The notes beneath the pieces are model-generated. The model was not told the origin of the DNA, made no database searches, and saw nothing but the letters and a program-made list of their open reading frames with translations. From Cristatella mucedo (lineage: Eukaryota > Bryozoa > Phylactolaemata > Cristatellidae), in assembly GCA_009760855.2 (NCBI GenBank), contig WPIO01000022.1:4259501-4323500 (forward strand): a stretch of DNA of 64,000 nt, given 5' to 3'. The translations under genes were made by a program, and so were the position numbers. How positions within the stretch are numbered: position 1 is the first letter of the stretch; each line of letters opens with the position of its first letter. Below are positions 34,079 to 47,099 of this stretch, piece after piece.

Positions 34079-34187
34079 GAGAAATTCCGCCCTTCCGTCC
34101 GTCACGCGACTAGATGGCGGAGCGTTGCCTTCCGTGACGGAACTACCATGACTTTGCGAAGCGAGTCCCCAGGTTCTGAGCTACTCG
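34072..34187 (+). repeat. Unclassified repeat X, copy 2
   Basis: It starts AAAGCGAGAAATTCCGCCCT and ends TGCGAAGCGAGTCCCCAGG then TGAGCT, like the copy at 20229-20374. The interior contains CTTCCGTGACGGAA. It is flanked by AT and CA microsatellites. Confidence 0.5.
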
Positions 34188-34206
34188 TGTATATATTTTA
34201 TGTATG

Positions 34207-34336
<130 letters not shown>

Positions 34337-36213
34337 CCCGCATATACCCGAGGATATAATTGTACATACACGGATGTGGACATGTGGGTATTAGTTGTGT
34401 ATCCCGCGGTTTGTTACAACCAGCTCCCACCTGGTTGACGAAATTGTTTGCTCTCGATATCAGCGGGTTCACAAAATTCTTCTCAGTGTCGGCGAGTGCG
34501 TGCGGTGCATAGTGCGGCACCTTGCACAGGCGGTGCTGCAAAGTGATGGAATACGCTGAATACCAACTCACCATATCTTTGAGTGCGCCATTTTGAGGGC
34601 TTCGTCAAAGGAAGCCGAGAAAAAAAAGCCTCGCGGCTACACTGCGGGCTCCCTTTAGCTCATGCAGCGAAGCGATCGAAGAAGCCCCCCCCCCACCCAC
34701 CCCCCAGAGCAACTTCCGCTGCCAGACTTCGAAAGATGAACTAAATTTTTTCTTTTTATATATTCTGCCCCTAAGTGATAGAGCGATAGGTTCTAATCCG
34801 CGACGACCTGCAACTAAAAGATGCAGTTTCCTTCATCTTGTATTGCTACGCGCTCCTCTTACGCGCCCCTCAGGCTCGACCTTATATACAACGGCTCCCC
34901 TTCAGGTTCATGCACGGCCGCCATGCTGCGGGCAGTTTAACGCGCAGCCAATGCGCACGTACAGCGATCCGGCGGCGACCGCGCGACGATCTCGCGTCGC
35001 CGCACGAGTTCACCCCTCGTTCGGTCAGCCTGCCGGCACGCAGTGGTGCTGCTTTAGCAGACCGCTCCGCTCCGCCACGCGCGCTCAGGCTGAATATCTA
35101 AAGACGAAAGCCCAGGAGAATGCGCTCGCTCGCCGCCCGCGCAGCCAGAGCATATCCTCAGCTTCTGCCAAGGAGTGGTAGCGGCAGCGGCTGCAGGCGC
35201 GGCCCCTATCTCTTCCAGCGTAAGATGCCTCCGACCGCGAGTCACCCCAGTCATATTGGTGACGAACGTTATCCCGGAGACGCCTACCGGACTAACGACC
35301 AGACTTCTGTGGCGCGTCGTCGGGCCCCGGCCCTCGTTCGCGGCGCCGCGCGACGGCGCTTTCGGCGTCGTATTAGTCGCCGCCGTCGGCAATGCGGCGG
35401 CGCCCGCGCGCGAGCGCCGATGTCGAGCCGCGCAAGCGGCTGCGGGTTCCGTTTTCGCCTTCGCACGCGCAGCGCCGACGGGCACGAGGCCGAAAAGCCA
35501 GCCGTTCTCGCTGCTGCGAGCGGTCCACGGACGTCGGCGGGGCCTAATCAGCCCCGCTAGCAGATACCATCCCACTCGCGTGCACCTGAGCTATTTACAT
35601 TAGCTTCCTTGCGCAAAATGCTCGTCAATCGAATTTGGCGGTCCGCTGCGGCGCGCAGCGGGAGCGTCGCCGCTCTGCGGGTCGCGCGCGGTCGGCGCCG
35701 CCGCGAGTGGTGACGCGTCAGCAGCGTCGTCGGATGCAGCGGCGGCGGCGGCGGCGGAAGCAAGGGAACGCAGCGTCCGTCTCGGCGCTGGAGCCGGTCG
35801 GCATACGCCGCTCGCGGACGGGGTTGGGTTAAGGGACGGCATTACGCGGAACGCGGTCTCATCCCACGCGCGTTCGCGCTCGCCTGCGTCTGCTGCCGAA
35901 GACGCTACGCCAGCAGCTGCTGCCCACGACGCGCTTTGCCCACAGGCGCGCCACCTGCTGGCGGCACGTCGCCAGCCCGGCGATCGCCGAGAGGCGGAAG
36001 CTACGAGCCGCACGAGCGAAACGCTCGCCATCCTCGCGCGGCGTTCGAAGTTAATCTCTTCGACTGATGTGCGGCCGCTTCGATCCGCGAGCCGCCGCTC
36101 GTCTTTTCGCGCGTTTCTCGTTGTCCGTATCGCTGGCTCGGCGGCATCGAGAGCCGGCGCGGATCGATTTGCTGCGGCGCGCGCGACGGCCGACGGCCGT
36201 CGGCGCTTCCGGT

Positions 36214-36263
36214 CGGCGAGCTCGCTGTCGGCAGCTGTAGGCAGCGCGACAGCGAGCTCGCCG
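36214..36263. repeat. Perfect 17 bp inverted repeat, loop of 16
   Basis: CGGCGAGCTCGCTGTCG at 36214-36230 and its exact complement at 36247-36263. Confidence 0.9.
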
Positions 36264-38294
36264 CGATCGGTTCGTGGCGGCAATAGCCCTCGCGATCGCT
36301 CCCTCTCCCGCCCCGCCCTCTCCCCCCCCCGCAGCGAGTATCCGCGGCGGGCGAGCGGATGCTCGCGCGATGGCAGACGGCAGCGAGGGGAGGAGCGGAT
36401 GTGCGCGCGCTCGACCGGACGCGCGCGCCGCGGGCGTCTTCAGCCAGGCGTCGCGGAGCGGTCGGTCGCTCGCAACAAGGCCGCCACCACCACCGCCGCC
36501 GCCGCCCTTCGGAGAGTCGCACTCGCTTCCAGCCAGGGTGCAGTCGGTGCGAGTCGAGCGTCTGCGCTCACCTCCGCCGGGTTTTTCGAAGGCGTGCAGT
36601 GCACAGCGGGCACAGCGGCAGATCGCGTTCGGAGATTCGGCGACGACGCTTCGGCGCTTCGGCCACGAGGAAAAAGTAAGCGTCGGACCTTTTCCGGCCG
36701 GGCGACGGGCCGGGCCCCTCGGTAACGGCCTGCTAGCCCGTCTGAACGCCCACGCACCCTTCCTTCAGCCGGCCCGGCCCCGGCTGCCAGCCGGTGTGAC
36801 CCGGGCGAATGCTTGTCGAGCGCAGGATAAGAATAAACTCAGTGCGCCAAGTTGCAGCAGACAATCCTTCTGTGCCTGCTGAGGCCGACGGGTCGGCCAC
36901 CTCATTATTTGACTTTACTAGAACAGTTCAGACTGCATGACCGTAAGTGCGTGCATGCGACGCTCGACTGCCGCCGCCACTTTTGCTTGCTCATACGATT
37001 CCAATGATTTGAGAGAGAAAGTAGTACCAGTCGGCGGCGCGTCGTACGACACGAGCGAGAAGTAAGCTAATGAGACCGTGTACTCGAAAGGAAATTTTTA
37101 AGAGAGAGAGCCGCATTCAAGCGAGGAGCGTCATCAAAGGTTTTCCCAGAAGCGTCCTCAGGCGGAGGCCGCCGTCGAAAGCTCGTCACGAGGCAGTGCG
37201 CGTCGGCTGCGGCGGCGAGAAGTCGCCTGCTAAACTGACCTTTGCTTCGTCTAGTTTGACCGCGAAACTCAGCAAACTTCGCTACCTGCTTTGACATGAA
37301 TTCCTGGCGCTCGGGAAGCTCGAGGCCTTCGGGGTGCATGAACGGGCCGCGCTCGAAAGAGACGGTGCATGCACCGCGGCGAAGTAGGGGTGAAGTAGCC
37401 ACGAGCGAGGGCCGTTTGCGCGCAAGGGCGCACGAGGATGGACGCGAGCAGTGCGAGCGCGGGCGCTAGGCGGAGGCGCGGGCGCTAGGCGGAGGCGCGC
37501 GCCCGAGCGAGCGAGCGCTCTTTATCCCCTTTCGAAGAAGTCGACGACTCGCCCGCTCGACAGCGCAGCTCAGCTGCAGCCGCCGCGCTTCCCGACAGAC
37601 TCGAGCGAGCGCGCGCGCGAGAAGGGGGTGGAGAGCGCTTGCTCGGCATCGGCGCCGCTGCGCCGCGGACGCGCGCAGGCAGCCGACGCACGCGGCTTGC
37701 ACCGACACAACTGCCGGGCGGTTCTCCCTCGCCGCCGCCGCCGCCTCCGGCGATGGCGCGCCGGCGGCGGCGGATCGAAATGAAGAGGATGGCGACGGTC
37801 GTGGCTGTTTTGGGCGACCGTTGCTATCGAGAGCATTGGCGCCACCTTATCGCTATCCGTCCGGCGGCGGCGGCCCGGGAGACGGCGGCGGCGGAAGAGG
37901 TGCCGCGAGCTGCACTCTCGGAGAGCGCCCGCGGCAGGATGGCGTTGGCGATTCTGCGATTGGCGTTCTCTGTCGCGTTGCACTTTACACTCAAACGGCG
38001 CGAAAACGCTCGCGAAATTAGCCGAATTATGGAGTCGATCCACATGCAACCTAGATCTATTACCGCGGTGAGAATCGCGCCACTTCTGCAATCGTACTGC
38101 TTGCATTTCAGCTTTCCGGCGTTCCACTGGCAGCGATCGCGAAGGGCTGTCAAAAGGGACAGCGACCGTTGGATCACATCGTTTCATCCCATCGGCTCTG
38201 CATGGCACTTTGCACTCTCACTCTGCTCAGGTGCGGCTTCGTGGAGTTTCTGAGATGTGCAGCGATGCATGGTTCTATATTAGAAAGGGCACGG

Positions 38295-38651
38295 CTACCA
38301 CACCCTCGATGAGATCAAGGTGGTAGCGCAACACTCTGGCGACGCCCTTAAAAATGCCAGTAGCCGCACCCAGGAGAGCGATCCGATCTTTTCGTATTCG
38401 CTCAAGTATTTCGCGACGATCTGGCGGGCGCTAAAGTGTGTCGCAGCTTCGCCAGGCGTAACAATTCGAGCGTCCATCACCATCAGAGCTTCGCGCATCG
38501 CGACGTGAAAAGCAGCAAGCGGATATCCGCTTCTATGCGCAGCGGTGCCGCTGTCGAAGCACGAAGCTCTCGGTGTGAATGAGACATACGAAGGTGTCAA
38601 AGGATGCTCTCCCAGCGAAGTCAAACGAGGAGCGCGGCATTGAAGGGTCAA
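38295..38651 (-). CDS. Unassigned ORF, 118 codons
   Basis: The frame includes AAFHVAMREALMVMDARIV then TPGEAATHFSARQIVAKYLS. Its composition is more protein-like (Met, Glu, Lys, Phe spread evenly) than the Ala/Arg-rich noise around it. I recognise no family, no splice sites can be proven, and it may be chance. It could also be a fragment of a transposon gene. Confidence 0.15.
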   Translation of the reverse strand: MTLQCRAPRLTSLGEHPLTPSYVSFTPRASCFDSGTAAHRSGYPLAAFHVAMREALMVMDARIVTPGEAATHFSARQIVAKYLSEYEKIGSLSWVRLLAFLRASPECCATTLISSRVW

Positions 38652-39714
38652 CGGTTAGAAAGAGCGGTAGAGCGTCGGGAAACCAGACCGGCGGAAGGCA
38701 AACGGAGTGCGGCCGAAATTCGAAAAGGAGACGCGCACGCAAGAGACTCTCGGCGATTCCACTCGCGGCTCAGCGAGCTCGCCCGCTTCCCTGCCCGAAG
38801 TTTGATCACAACGCGTCACCATCGCCGAGAAGAGCGCGGTAGACTGTGACGGGTTTTCCTGCGTCCGGGTAAATTCACGGCGCCCATCTAGCGTAGTGCG
38901 CATAGGCGTGAACTCATCTCATCTGCCACCCCTTGCCCCACACGCCCTTGCCCCGTGATGGCGTGCACTGCAACGCAACAGTTTGCATCCGCCTTCGCGC
39001 CCAGCGCGCACATGTGCGTACACCAGTAAGCAATTCGTCGGCTTCAAGAGCTCTCGCATCAGCGAGTCGCAAGCCGTGCGTCCGAGACAGACGGTCAGAT
39101 AGAGAGAACGTCCGAACAATAGAGCGATCGAGACGATTAAACTTCGCCTTCGTAGGGTTTCCCAAGCTTGCAATGCCTCCGCGATAGCTAAGCGGAAACG
39201 CTTCTAGGCCCGGCATGCTGCGGCATCCGCGCGCCGCTCTCTACTACGGCTTCCTGCAGTGAAGGTGTGCTCGTGGTTCGGAGCGCCGTAGTCCATCAGC
39301 TGCTGGAGCAATGGACGCACAGCGAGGCGTTCGCCGTTGCCGCCAGCGGAGGCGGCGACGCATCTCAAGCGGGCGGCGCTGCTGGGCGGCGCTCTCCCAC
39401 TTCGACGTCCACTTCCTCCTGCGCACGCACTTTAAGTTGGCGGAAATGCTCGCGCCCTGGCGAAATTACTCGCGCACATTTGCCCGAGCACTCGGCAGTC
39501 GTTGCCAGGTCATTTGCGATAAAGAAAACAAATCCGGGCTTCGCGGAGTCCGGGCCCGCACGCCTAGCGCTCGACCTTTGGCATTCTGGAGCACTCTGGA
39601 GAATTCCGAGGTATGGCGCAGTACTCGGTAGGAAATCTATCATCCGCTTAACTTCCGTCGACCGCCTACTCCCGCGCCGTTTCTCGGACCGATCGAATCA
39701 ATAATTACGGTGGT

Positions 39715-39762
39715 AATAATAACATTAATAATAATAACAATAATAATAATAATAATACCAGG
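39715..39762. repeat. (ATA)n microsatellite
   Basis: TAATAATAACATTAATAATA followed by pure AAT units. It resembles the ATT ends of LINE-B copies, but no hairpin tail is adjacent. Confidence 0.8.
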
Positions 39763-40410
39763 TCATTTTCATGGCCACCCGAGAGAGCTGAATGTCTATC
39801 CGGGCGCTTTACTGCTCGCAGTAAAAGAATCGATAACCAGGGGCTAGTGATGCGCACCGTGCTGAGCCCGCTGGCTCCCCTCCCCCGCCCGCCCGCCCGC
39901 TACCTGGCAGCCCTCTCTCTGAGCCGCCGCGAGCGAGCAGCTCTTGCTTGTGCGGGTCGTGTGCACGGATAGTCGCAGCTATCCACAACGAAAGCTGACT
40001 CATCGATAGGGTGCCTAGGCAAGTCTTACGACGTCGAGCAAAATTGTGCAATGTTGGGCGGTCGCTCTTTCGCAAGACTGCTTAGATGTTTAAACATTTC
40101 CCAATCCCGTTTTCAGTATTTAATGTAGGCGATCGCACGGCGACTACTCTTGTTTCCGACGGAGCGAGCACACTGCTTGCCTACGACTCGCGTAGGCGCG
40201 CGGTTCTTTCGCTGCTTACCTCTAAATGCGTTCATAGCGCGACGCCGTTTTAAAGAGAGGCGTGGGCAGCGGTTCGCAGTCAGACTGTAGGCAGAGGCAG
40301 CCTTCGCTTTGCACGCTAAGAGCGCGCGAACGTCCGCACGCATGGAACGCTAACTATTGGCTGCACGCTTAGACCATGCTCGCATGGCGTGCGTGATAAA
40401 GAGGCAGGAT

Positions 40411-40469
40411 GAGAAAGAGAGAGAGAGAGAGAGAGAGAGACGGAGAGACAGAGAGAGAGATAGACAGAA

Positions 40470-40542
<73 letters not shown>
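40411..40542. repeat. (GA)n microsatellite
   Basis: A purine run with GACGGAGA and AGACAGA interruptions in the first half and pure GA in the second. Confidence 0.95.
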
Positions 40543-40544
<2 letters not shown>

Positions 40545-42347
40545 CGTAATGACAGTAATTCGCGGGAAAAAATCAATGTTTCCAGTGGGCACATACCAAT
40601 CTATTTACTTTTGCCCATCGTTTCTCTGTCTGACCATACGCTAACTTTTGCATCGCAACCAAAAGTGTTAATCTGAACAACATACGTTGGACTACGTAGA
40701 CTACATACGTCGGCATAAGGTCGTTGCGTTGCGTAGGAGCTTCAGGTAAAATGTTGCTGTTGCATTAGTAGAAAGCCTATTGGACAATACAGCAGCCAAT
40801 TTGTTCTCTACGCTTCGGTGATTTATGCTGTCATCCCCAGCCATATTTGAATTATGCTGTCACCTCCAGCCATAAGCGAACCCTTATACCACGCCGCTCC
40901 TGGTACTGTGCAAAGTTCAGGTCGTAGAAGTCACAACCAACAAACAACGCGTACGGACATGATGGAGCAACGGTCACGTCTTAGCCTCGAGTCGGTAACT
41001 GTAAAGGCAATAGCTTTATATTACTAGACGACCACAGGTCTCTGACGACTCAGTACTAAAAAGAATGAATGTTGTCACTTCAAAGGTACGGTTTTACTCT
41101 CAGCGCGGAAATTGCACTCTTTCTCGTGCTTTCTAAACAGCATCTGTAAAGCGCCCAGACAGAGATTCGGTTCTCCAATGGTGCTGTGCAAATTTATACT
41201 ATTATTATTTCTAAAGTTTATAATGCGTGCATGCTGGGGAATAACCGTATCGTCCTTTCGAGCTAGCGCGAGAGGCAAGCAGCGTCCTTATTATGCGCCT
41301 TAGCGACATTTTCTAGTTAAAATATCAAAAATCCGATTGACATAACATTACAGCAGAGTCCGAGAATATCAGCATGGTGTAACTGTAACTTATTGCCAAT
41401 ATTCACGACTGCGCGGCTGTCTACATTGCACAGTGTAGAGCGAATTCAGTGCACTCGGTGCCTCGGCGGTGCGAGTGTCTTTGCTCTTAACTGGTTCTAA
41501 CGAGCTCGGAGGGGGAAGGGTACGCGGCTACCCCGGCCGCTTCCCGCACGCAACCTTTCACCCTTTCAAGTAGGTGGGATCGTCGGCCAAGATTTCGGCT
41601 TGTGATTTCCGGGCACTCATGGGAGCATTCAAACTGAAGGAAGGCACGAGCAACTTTTTATTTAAGAATACAGTTCGTAAATGAGAAGCTTATGTGTGTC
41701 ACGTGGTAGTATGACTTTGATGATTTTCCACACGGATGCAACTGTAGTCGCAGGCCGATTTTTGGCGCTACTTGTTAAAAGCTTTGCAAATAGGATCGAG
41801 GAGAGTAATCGCATTGGCATCTAGAACATACTTGACATTAATGCGAGTTTGGAAAACAACGGGAAACTGCAGCTTTGCTTTGGGAAAATAGGCACAACTA
41901 TCTGCTGACCTAGCTGCTGGTGAGCACGACCCACTTATAGTCAGCAGCCCCTCCGCGCAAAGTATCGCGGGTTCTATTTATGCATGGCCGCCGCCGCTTA
42001 CCAAAGGCAGGCACAGCACGACTTCCGCTTCAGGTCACTCTGGCAGCTTTCCAATGCGCCTACTCAGTCGGTCCCTAGCGGAAGCACCAGTCGTCACTTC
42101 GGGCCTCAGCAAAAGGAGAGCGCAAGCTGCTGAAATACCTTTGAGATCACCCTTTGAAAAAAACCTTTCGAGTTCTGAGTCCAGTGAAGTTCTAACATTT
42201 CAATGCTCAATTTCAACTATAAGAGTGCGTTGTGCATATGCATATGCAAATGAGTAAACTATCTACCCTTCACCCCTTTTTCACACTCACCATAGCTGCA
42301 CTGCAATGTACTTGGTATAAGTACATCTCGAAGAGTTCCATGCAAGT
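40543..42347. other. Intergenic with one LINE-B tail, no gene supported
   Basis: Apart from the tail at 41135-41215 no feature is recognised. The phrases TTATGCTGTCATCCCCAGCCATA and TTATGCTGTCACCTCCAGCCATA form a local duplication near 40826-40875. Confidence 0.45.
41135..41215 (+). mobile_element. LINE-B solo 3' tail
   Basis: It reads CATCTGTAAAGCGCCCAGAC, then GATTCGGTTCTCCAATGGTG, followed by ATTATTATT. Confidence 0.7.
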
Positions 42348-42796
42348 CAGCTAATGCGGCGTCTTTGGTTCATACGGCAATGTCAGATCTGCTATGGGCA
42401 CAGTGCTCATAGCAGGCTGTTCAACATGATCGCCAGCGTATGTACATATCTACGTTAAATAAACACGATTTTAGTTATATGTTTAGCTTAGGGTTTAGGA
42501 TTTTTGGTTTTATATTTAATGGTTGTATGTTTTGGGGTTTACGGCTTATGTTTTACTGGTTAGATTTTGTATTTCATTGGCTTTGAGTTTTTGGGTTTCG
42601 AGTTTAGGTCTTGGGGTTTAAGGTCTAGAATTTAAGTGTCAGAGCGAAGCTCTAAAGGGAAAATATAACTAAAAGCGTGTTTATTTAACGTAAATAGAAA
42701 TATACGCTGGCGACCATGTTGAACAGCCGGCCACGAGCGCTGTGCCCATTGCAGATCTGACATTGCTGTATGAACCAAAGGACGCCGTATCAGCTG
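42348..42796. mobile_element. 449 bp fold-back element with TIRs of about 132 bp
   Basis: The left arm 42348-42479 begins CAGCTAATGCGGCGTCTTTG. The right arm, the reverse complement of 42663-42796, begins CAGCTGATACGGCGTCCTTT. By-eye alignment of the arms gives about 16 differences in 133 positions. The 183 bp between them is G/T-rich, with repeated GGGTTTAGG, GGGGTTTA and TTTGGGTTT-like phrases and no ORF. No clear target-site duplication is seen. It is most like a non-autonomous fold-back or MITE-type DNA transposon; the superfamily is unknown. Confidence 0.8.
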
Positions 42797-43499
42797 TCCT
42801 GCGTATCAGGCTGGGTATTTTTCCCTGCAGCCCGGCCGACCGGCATGTCGGTATCAGTCTCTTGCTTAGCGTCGTGACTCAGTTCGCGCCGGCCGGCCTC
42901 ATATTTCTCATCCTCATCGTAGCCCCGTCCACCACCGGAAATCAGCAGTCGGCGTTTTCCCGGCACTCTTTCAAGCGTTACCGCGAGCGTTCCGTCTGGT
43001 GAGCTCCAAAAAGAAACGTGCCCGTGCGCATGCGCATTCCAGACGAAAGTTTTCACCAGATTTCACCAATGCAGCAGCGACGTTCGCGGAGCCCGAAGGG
43101 TAACTGCTGCTGCTGCTGCTGCTGGGCACGCAGCCTACACCAAGTGTCGCGGGCGCGATCTGCTGCGGCTAGCTGCGAGAGAGGCCACCGCGACGTCCTT
43201 CGCGGACATCAAGCAACGGTGGCGGACTCGAATCCTGCCGGCAGCAAGAATTTTTGCCCGTCAATTGACGCCCGTCACAAGCGTATCGTACGTAGTGCTT
43301 TCGTGGAATTTGGAGTGGCGTGACAATTCCAAAGTCGCCATCGTGCCTGTGAACGCGCGCCAGACCGGTGAAGCTGTTCGCTAACGGTTCAAAACCTCGT
43401 GCATATCGGCCACATCTACGGCATCGCCTAGCTGCATTAACTTCGCGCGCCGGCCGAAGATTTATCTGCGCAGCTAATTGTTTGATAAACCGCGGTATG
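42797..43499. other. Intergenic, no gene supported
   Basis: It has a CTG run near 43105-43123 and a possible degraded tRNA-like B box (GACTCGAATCCTGCCGGC) near 43228. Nothing else is named. Confidence 0.4.
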
Positions 43500-43676
43500 G
43501 TGAGCCGCGATGGCACACTGGGTATGGCGGTTGCTTTTCATGACCTCGGTCCCGAGGTCGTGGGTTTGAATCCTGCGGTGGGCGATCCTTTATTGCCACC
43601 GCCAGAGGTGGTGATAGCCGTCAAAGGCACTGTTGTCTCTATAAAAAAGAAGCTGTTAAATCAGCTAGCATTACAT
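43500..43676 (+). mobile_element. SINE-1 copy, long variant
   Basis: It contains GTGAGCCGCGATGGCACACT, CATGACCTCGGTCCCGAGGT, a B box GTGGGTTTGAATCCTGCGGT, GAGGTGGTGATAGCCGTCAA and the end AGCTGTTAAATCAGCTAGCA. It is the best preserved member of the subfamily also seen at 10.1 kb. Confidence 0.85.
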
Positions 43677-43867
43677 TAAATTAAAAGTGGCAGCCTGCGG
43701 GAGGCCTGCGAGTGGGACACGCGCTTGCGGCCGGTGGTAAGAGGCCGCTCGTCATTAAAGGCCTCTCGCGAAAGCGGGGACGCGAAAATCCGAGATCGCG
43801 TAGATCGCTGCAAGTCCAGCGGGGCGTGCAAACCAGAAGCCGCTACTACCGCCGGGTACGCCGAAAT

Positions 43868-44005
43868 TCCGTTCAGGTGCTCGCCTTTGACGATCGAGGT
43901 CAAAGTAATTGCATCTCGTAGCAGAGGTCGTGGGCTCGAGCCCTGTGGCATGTGTGGAGTGTCTGGATAGAGATTAAGTTCTCTTAGGACGCTATAACAA
44001 TTATT
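43868..44005 (+). mobile_element. SINE-2 copy
   Basis: A B box GTGGGCTCGAGCCCTGTGGC is followed by the tail GTGTCTGGATAGAGATTAAG then TTCTCTTAGGACGCTATAAC and ATTATTTATAA. It matches the insert in LINE-A copies 1 and 2. Confidence 0.8.
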
Positions 44006-44319
44006 TATAACTTATAAGCAAATAAAAGACTGAAACAGGCAATGGGAGTGTCGTAAGTAAACGCGCGGTCACACCAACGCGGACACGCCGACTACCGAAA
44101 GATTTTAGGGGACTAAAGTAGGTTTGCGCCAGCGATTGGATTTACATGAGAATTAACGAAGGGCAGTTTTAGCGGTTTGTGGCTTTTCAACGAGGGTGCC
44201 TATTGGCTACTCAGATTGCACTGCCTTTCATGTACTTGGTGACTTCGACTTACTTACGGGGAATTTCATTACGGGCAAATTTAGCTCAGCCCAGTGCAGG
44301 CGTCTGCAAAGTTAAGGCT

Positions 44320-44356
44320 ATCGAACGCGAGTGCGCTGCGCGCACTCGCGTTCGAT
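44320..44356. repeat. Perfect 17 bp hairpin, loop of 3
   Basis: The left arm is ATCGAACGCGAGTGCGC, the loop TGC, and the right arm the exact complement. It is followed by a direct duplication of TATCTTGGCTGCC-like sequence. Confidence 0.9.
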
Positions 44357-44406
44357 CTTGGCTGCCTATCTTGGCTGCCATTCTTCGGACAGGGTTTTAC
44401 TGGGCC

Positions 44407-44567
44407 GTGGATAGCCCAGGAGGTTAGGTATTTTGTCTTCACGACCGAGGTCGTGGGCTCTAATCCTGCAGTTTGGCTATTTCTTATTGCCAACTGCAAG
44501 CGGTAGCGATAGCCGATAAGGCTCGCCTGCCGCTATTAAAAATGAGGCTGTTAAATCATCAAAGATT
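44407..44567 (+). mobile_element. SINE-1 copy
   Basis: It reads ATAGCCCAGGAGGTTAGGTA, CACGACCGAGGTCGTGGGCT, CTAATCCTGCAG, AAGCGGTAGCGATAGCC and the end GAGGCTGTTAAATCATCAAA. Confidence 0.8.
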
Positions 44568-44756
44568 TTTTCCTTACTGGGGGATCGATTGCGTAGCAAG
44601 GAATCAGTTCCTCTATCCACAGACATAGAAATTCTACTGGGTCTAGCAGCATGAGTACAGCTGTGAACTCGGAATGTAGTTGCGAGGCAGCAAGTTATCA
44701 GCTTACAGGGCCAAATAATTGGGTCGCTTGGTTACCAAGTGTTTCGTTTATATACT

Positions 44757-44800
44757 ACATGGCTAGCTGATTTAACAACCTCGTTTATATAGCCTACACC
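44757..44800 (-). mobile_element. SINE-1 3' end fragment (minus)
   Basis: In reverse complement it reads GGCTATATAAACGAGGTTGT then TAAATCAGCTAGCC. The head is missing. Confidence 0.5.
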
Positions 44801-44824
44801 GGCACCCGGTCAAGTAACGCATCG

Positions 44825-45235
44825 AGTTCAAGGTGTTGTCACTCACTAGGTCCTTTCATTCTTTGGCTCCAGCCTATCTATCAGATCTATTCCCCACCAG
44901 GCTAAGCATCGTACCACCCGCTTTTCGGAATCTAACTGTTTACCTATACTCGTACAAACCTCAAATCCTTTGGAGACCGTGCATTTACTAAGTATTCTCC
45001 CAAAACCTGGAACTCACATCATGCGTTCTGAAACTGTGCTTGCTACCACTAACCATACTTGCATGCTGACCCTATGCACGTCACCCCTAACCGTATTATT
45101 CTTGTTATTTATTGAGCATGCTACCACTAACTATTCGATCGTGCTTCCTTTGCAGCAAATATAAAGTGCCTAGAAAGATATTGAGTTCTTCCCTGAGCGC
45201 GCTTTATCAAATGTATTATTGTTATTATAGTGGCA
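44825..45235 (+). mobile_element. LINE-B copy with C-terminus, UTR and complete tail
   Basis: It begins with the CACTCACTAGGTCCTTTCAT block of the RT C-terminus. It continues through CCTCAAATCCTTTGGAGACC (RTNLKTLGDR region, frameshifted) and the UTR phrase GAGCATGCTACCACTAACTA. It ends CAGCAAATATAAAGTGCCTA, CTGAGCGCGCTTTATCAAAT and ATTATTGTTATT. It is the clearest + strand model for the LINE-B 3' end. Confidence 0.85.
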
Positions 45236-46470
<1,235 letters not shown>

Positions 46471-46477
46471 CCATCGG

Positions 46478-46555
46478 CAACCAGGCAGAAAGGGATTTGG
46501 TTCTCTCGGGAGGCTACGCAAATTTATCATAATTGTCATCATTGTTATTACTCCG
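46478..46555 (+). mobile_element. LINE-B solo 3' tail
   Basis: It reads AGGCAGAAAGGGATTTGGTT then CTCTCGGGAGGCTACGCAAA, followed by CATCATTGTTATT. It is diverged. Confidence 0.65.
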
Positions 46556-46649
46556 CTGCTCGCCAACGCTTCTCCTTTTTTGGCCCGGCAATTGCTTGCT
46601 TAGGTCTCATCCCGACTTTAATGTGCTGGGCAAGCGCTGAAAAATATTT

Positions 46650-46785
46650 ATTTCATTTCCTTAGAGCGCCACAAGAGTGCTTAATCTCTATCCAGGCACA
46701 TTACGCATGGAGCAGCAGCTGGGCTCGAGCCCGCGACTCTTGGTCGCTTGAAGGCGAGCGCCTTGAGGCCGGGCGTACGCGGCCA
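46650..46785 (-). mobile_element. SINE-2 copy (minus)
   Basis: The reverse complement reads CAAGGCGCTCGCCTTCAAGC, a B box CGCGGGCTCGAGCCCAGC, then GTGCCTGGATAGAGATTAAG and CACTCTTGTGGCGCTCTAAG. Confidence 0.75.
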
Positions 46786-46857
46786 GCGAAAGCTCGAATA
46801 GTTCAGATAGCCGCAAGCGAAGCGTCCCGACGATCGAACGCATCCGCGCGTCGAGCG

Positions 46858-46895
46858 TAGCTGATTTAAAAGCCTCTTTCATATAGCGGCAGTCT
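46858..46895 (-). mobile_element. SINE-1 3' end fragment (minus)
   Basis: The reverse complement reads CCGCTATATGAAAGAGGCTT then TTAAATCAGCTACG. Only the tail remains. Confidence 0.5.
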
Positions 46896-47099
46896 GAAGC
46901 CGGTCAATGCAGCGCGGCCCGCGGCCAGACTCGCAGCCGGTGCCCGCGACCCGGTCGGTCAGCGCTCGCCGCGAGAAGCGGCGGCAGACGCTGGCTCTTT
47001 GGGGCACGGGCGAGCGAGGCTCGGCTCAGATCCGCGGGCCGCAGACGAGGAGGCTGCAAGCGCGAATCGGCAGACAGACCGCAGGCGTTCGCTGCAGAC

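Larger units (their letters stand above)
34840..39680. other. GC/CpG-rich block, no gene supported
   Basis: CpG-dense DNA with many overlapping ORFs. It contains a near-perfect hairpin (36214-36263). The only ORF that does not look like composition noise is on the minus strand at 38651-38295 (listed separately). Otherwise nothing can be named. Confidence 0.45.

Noticed and set aside
42480-42640. True interstitial telomere array
   Set aside because: The G/T phrases are irregular with no run of identical TTAGGG or TTTAGGG units, and they sit as the loop of an inverted repeat.
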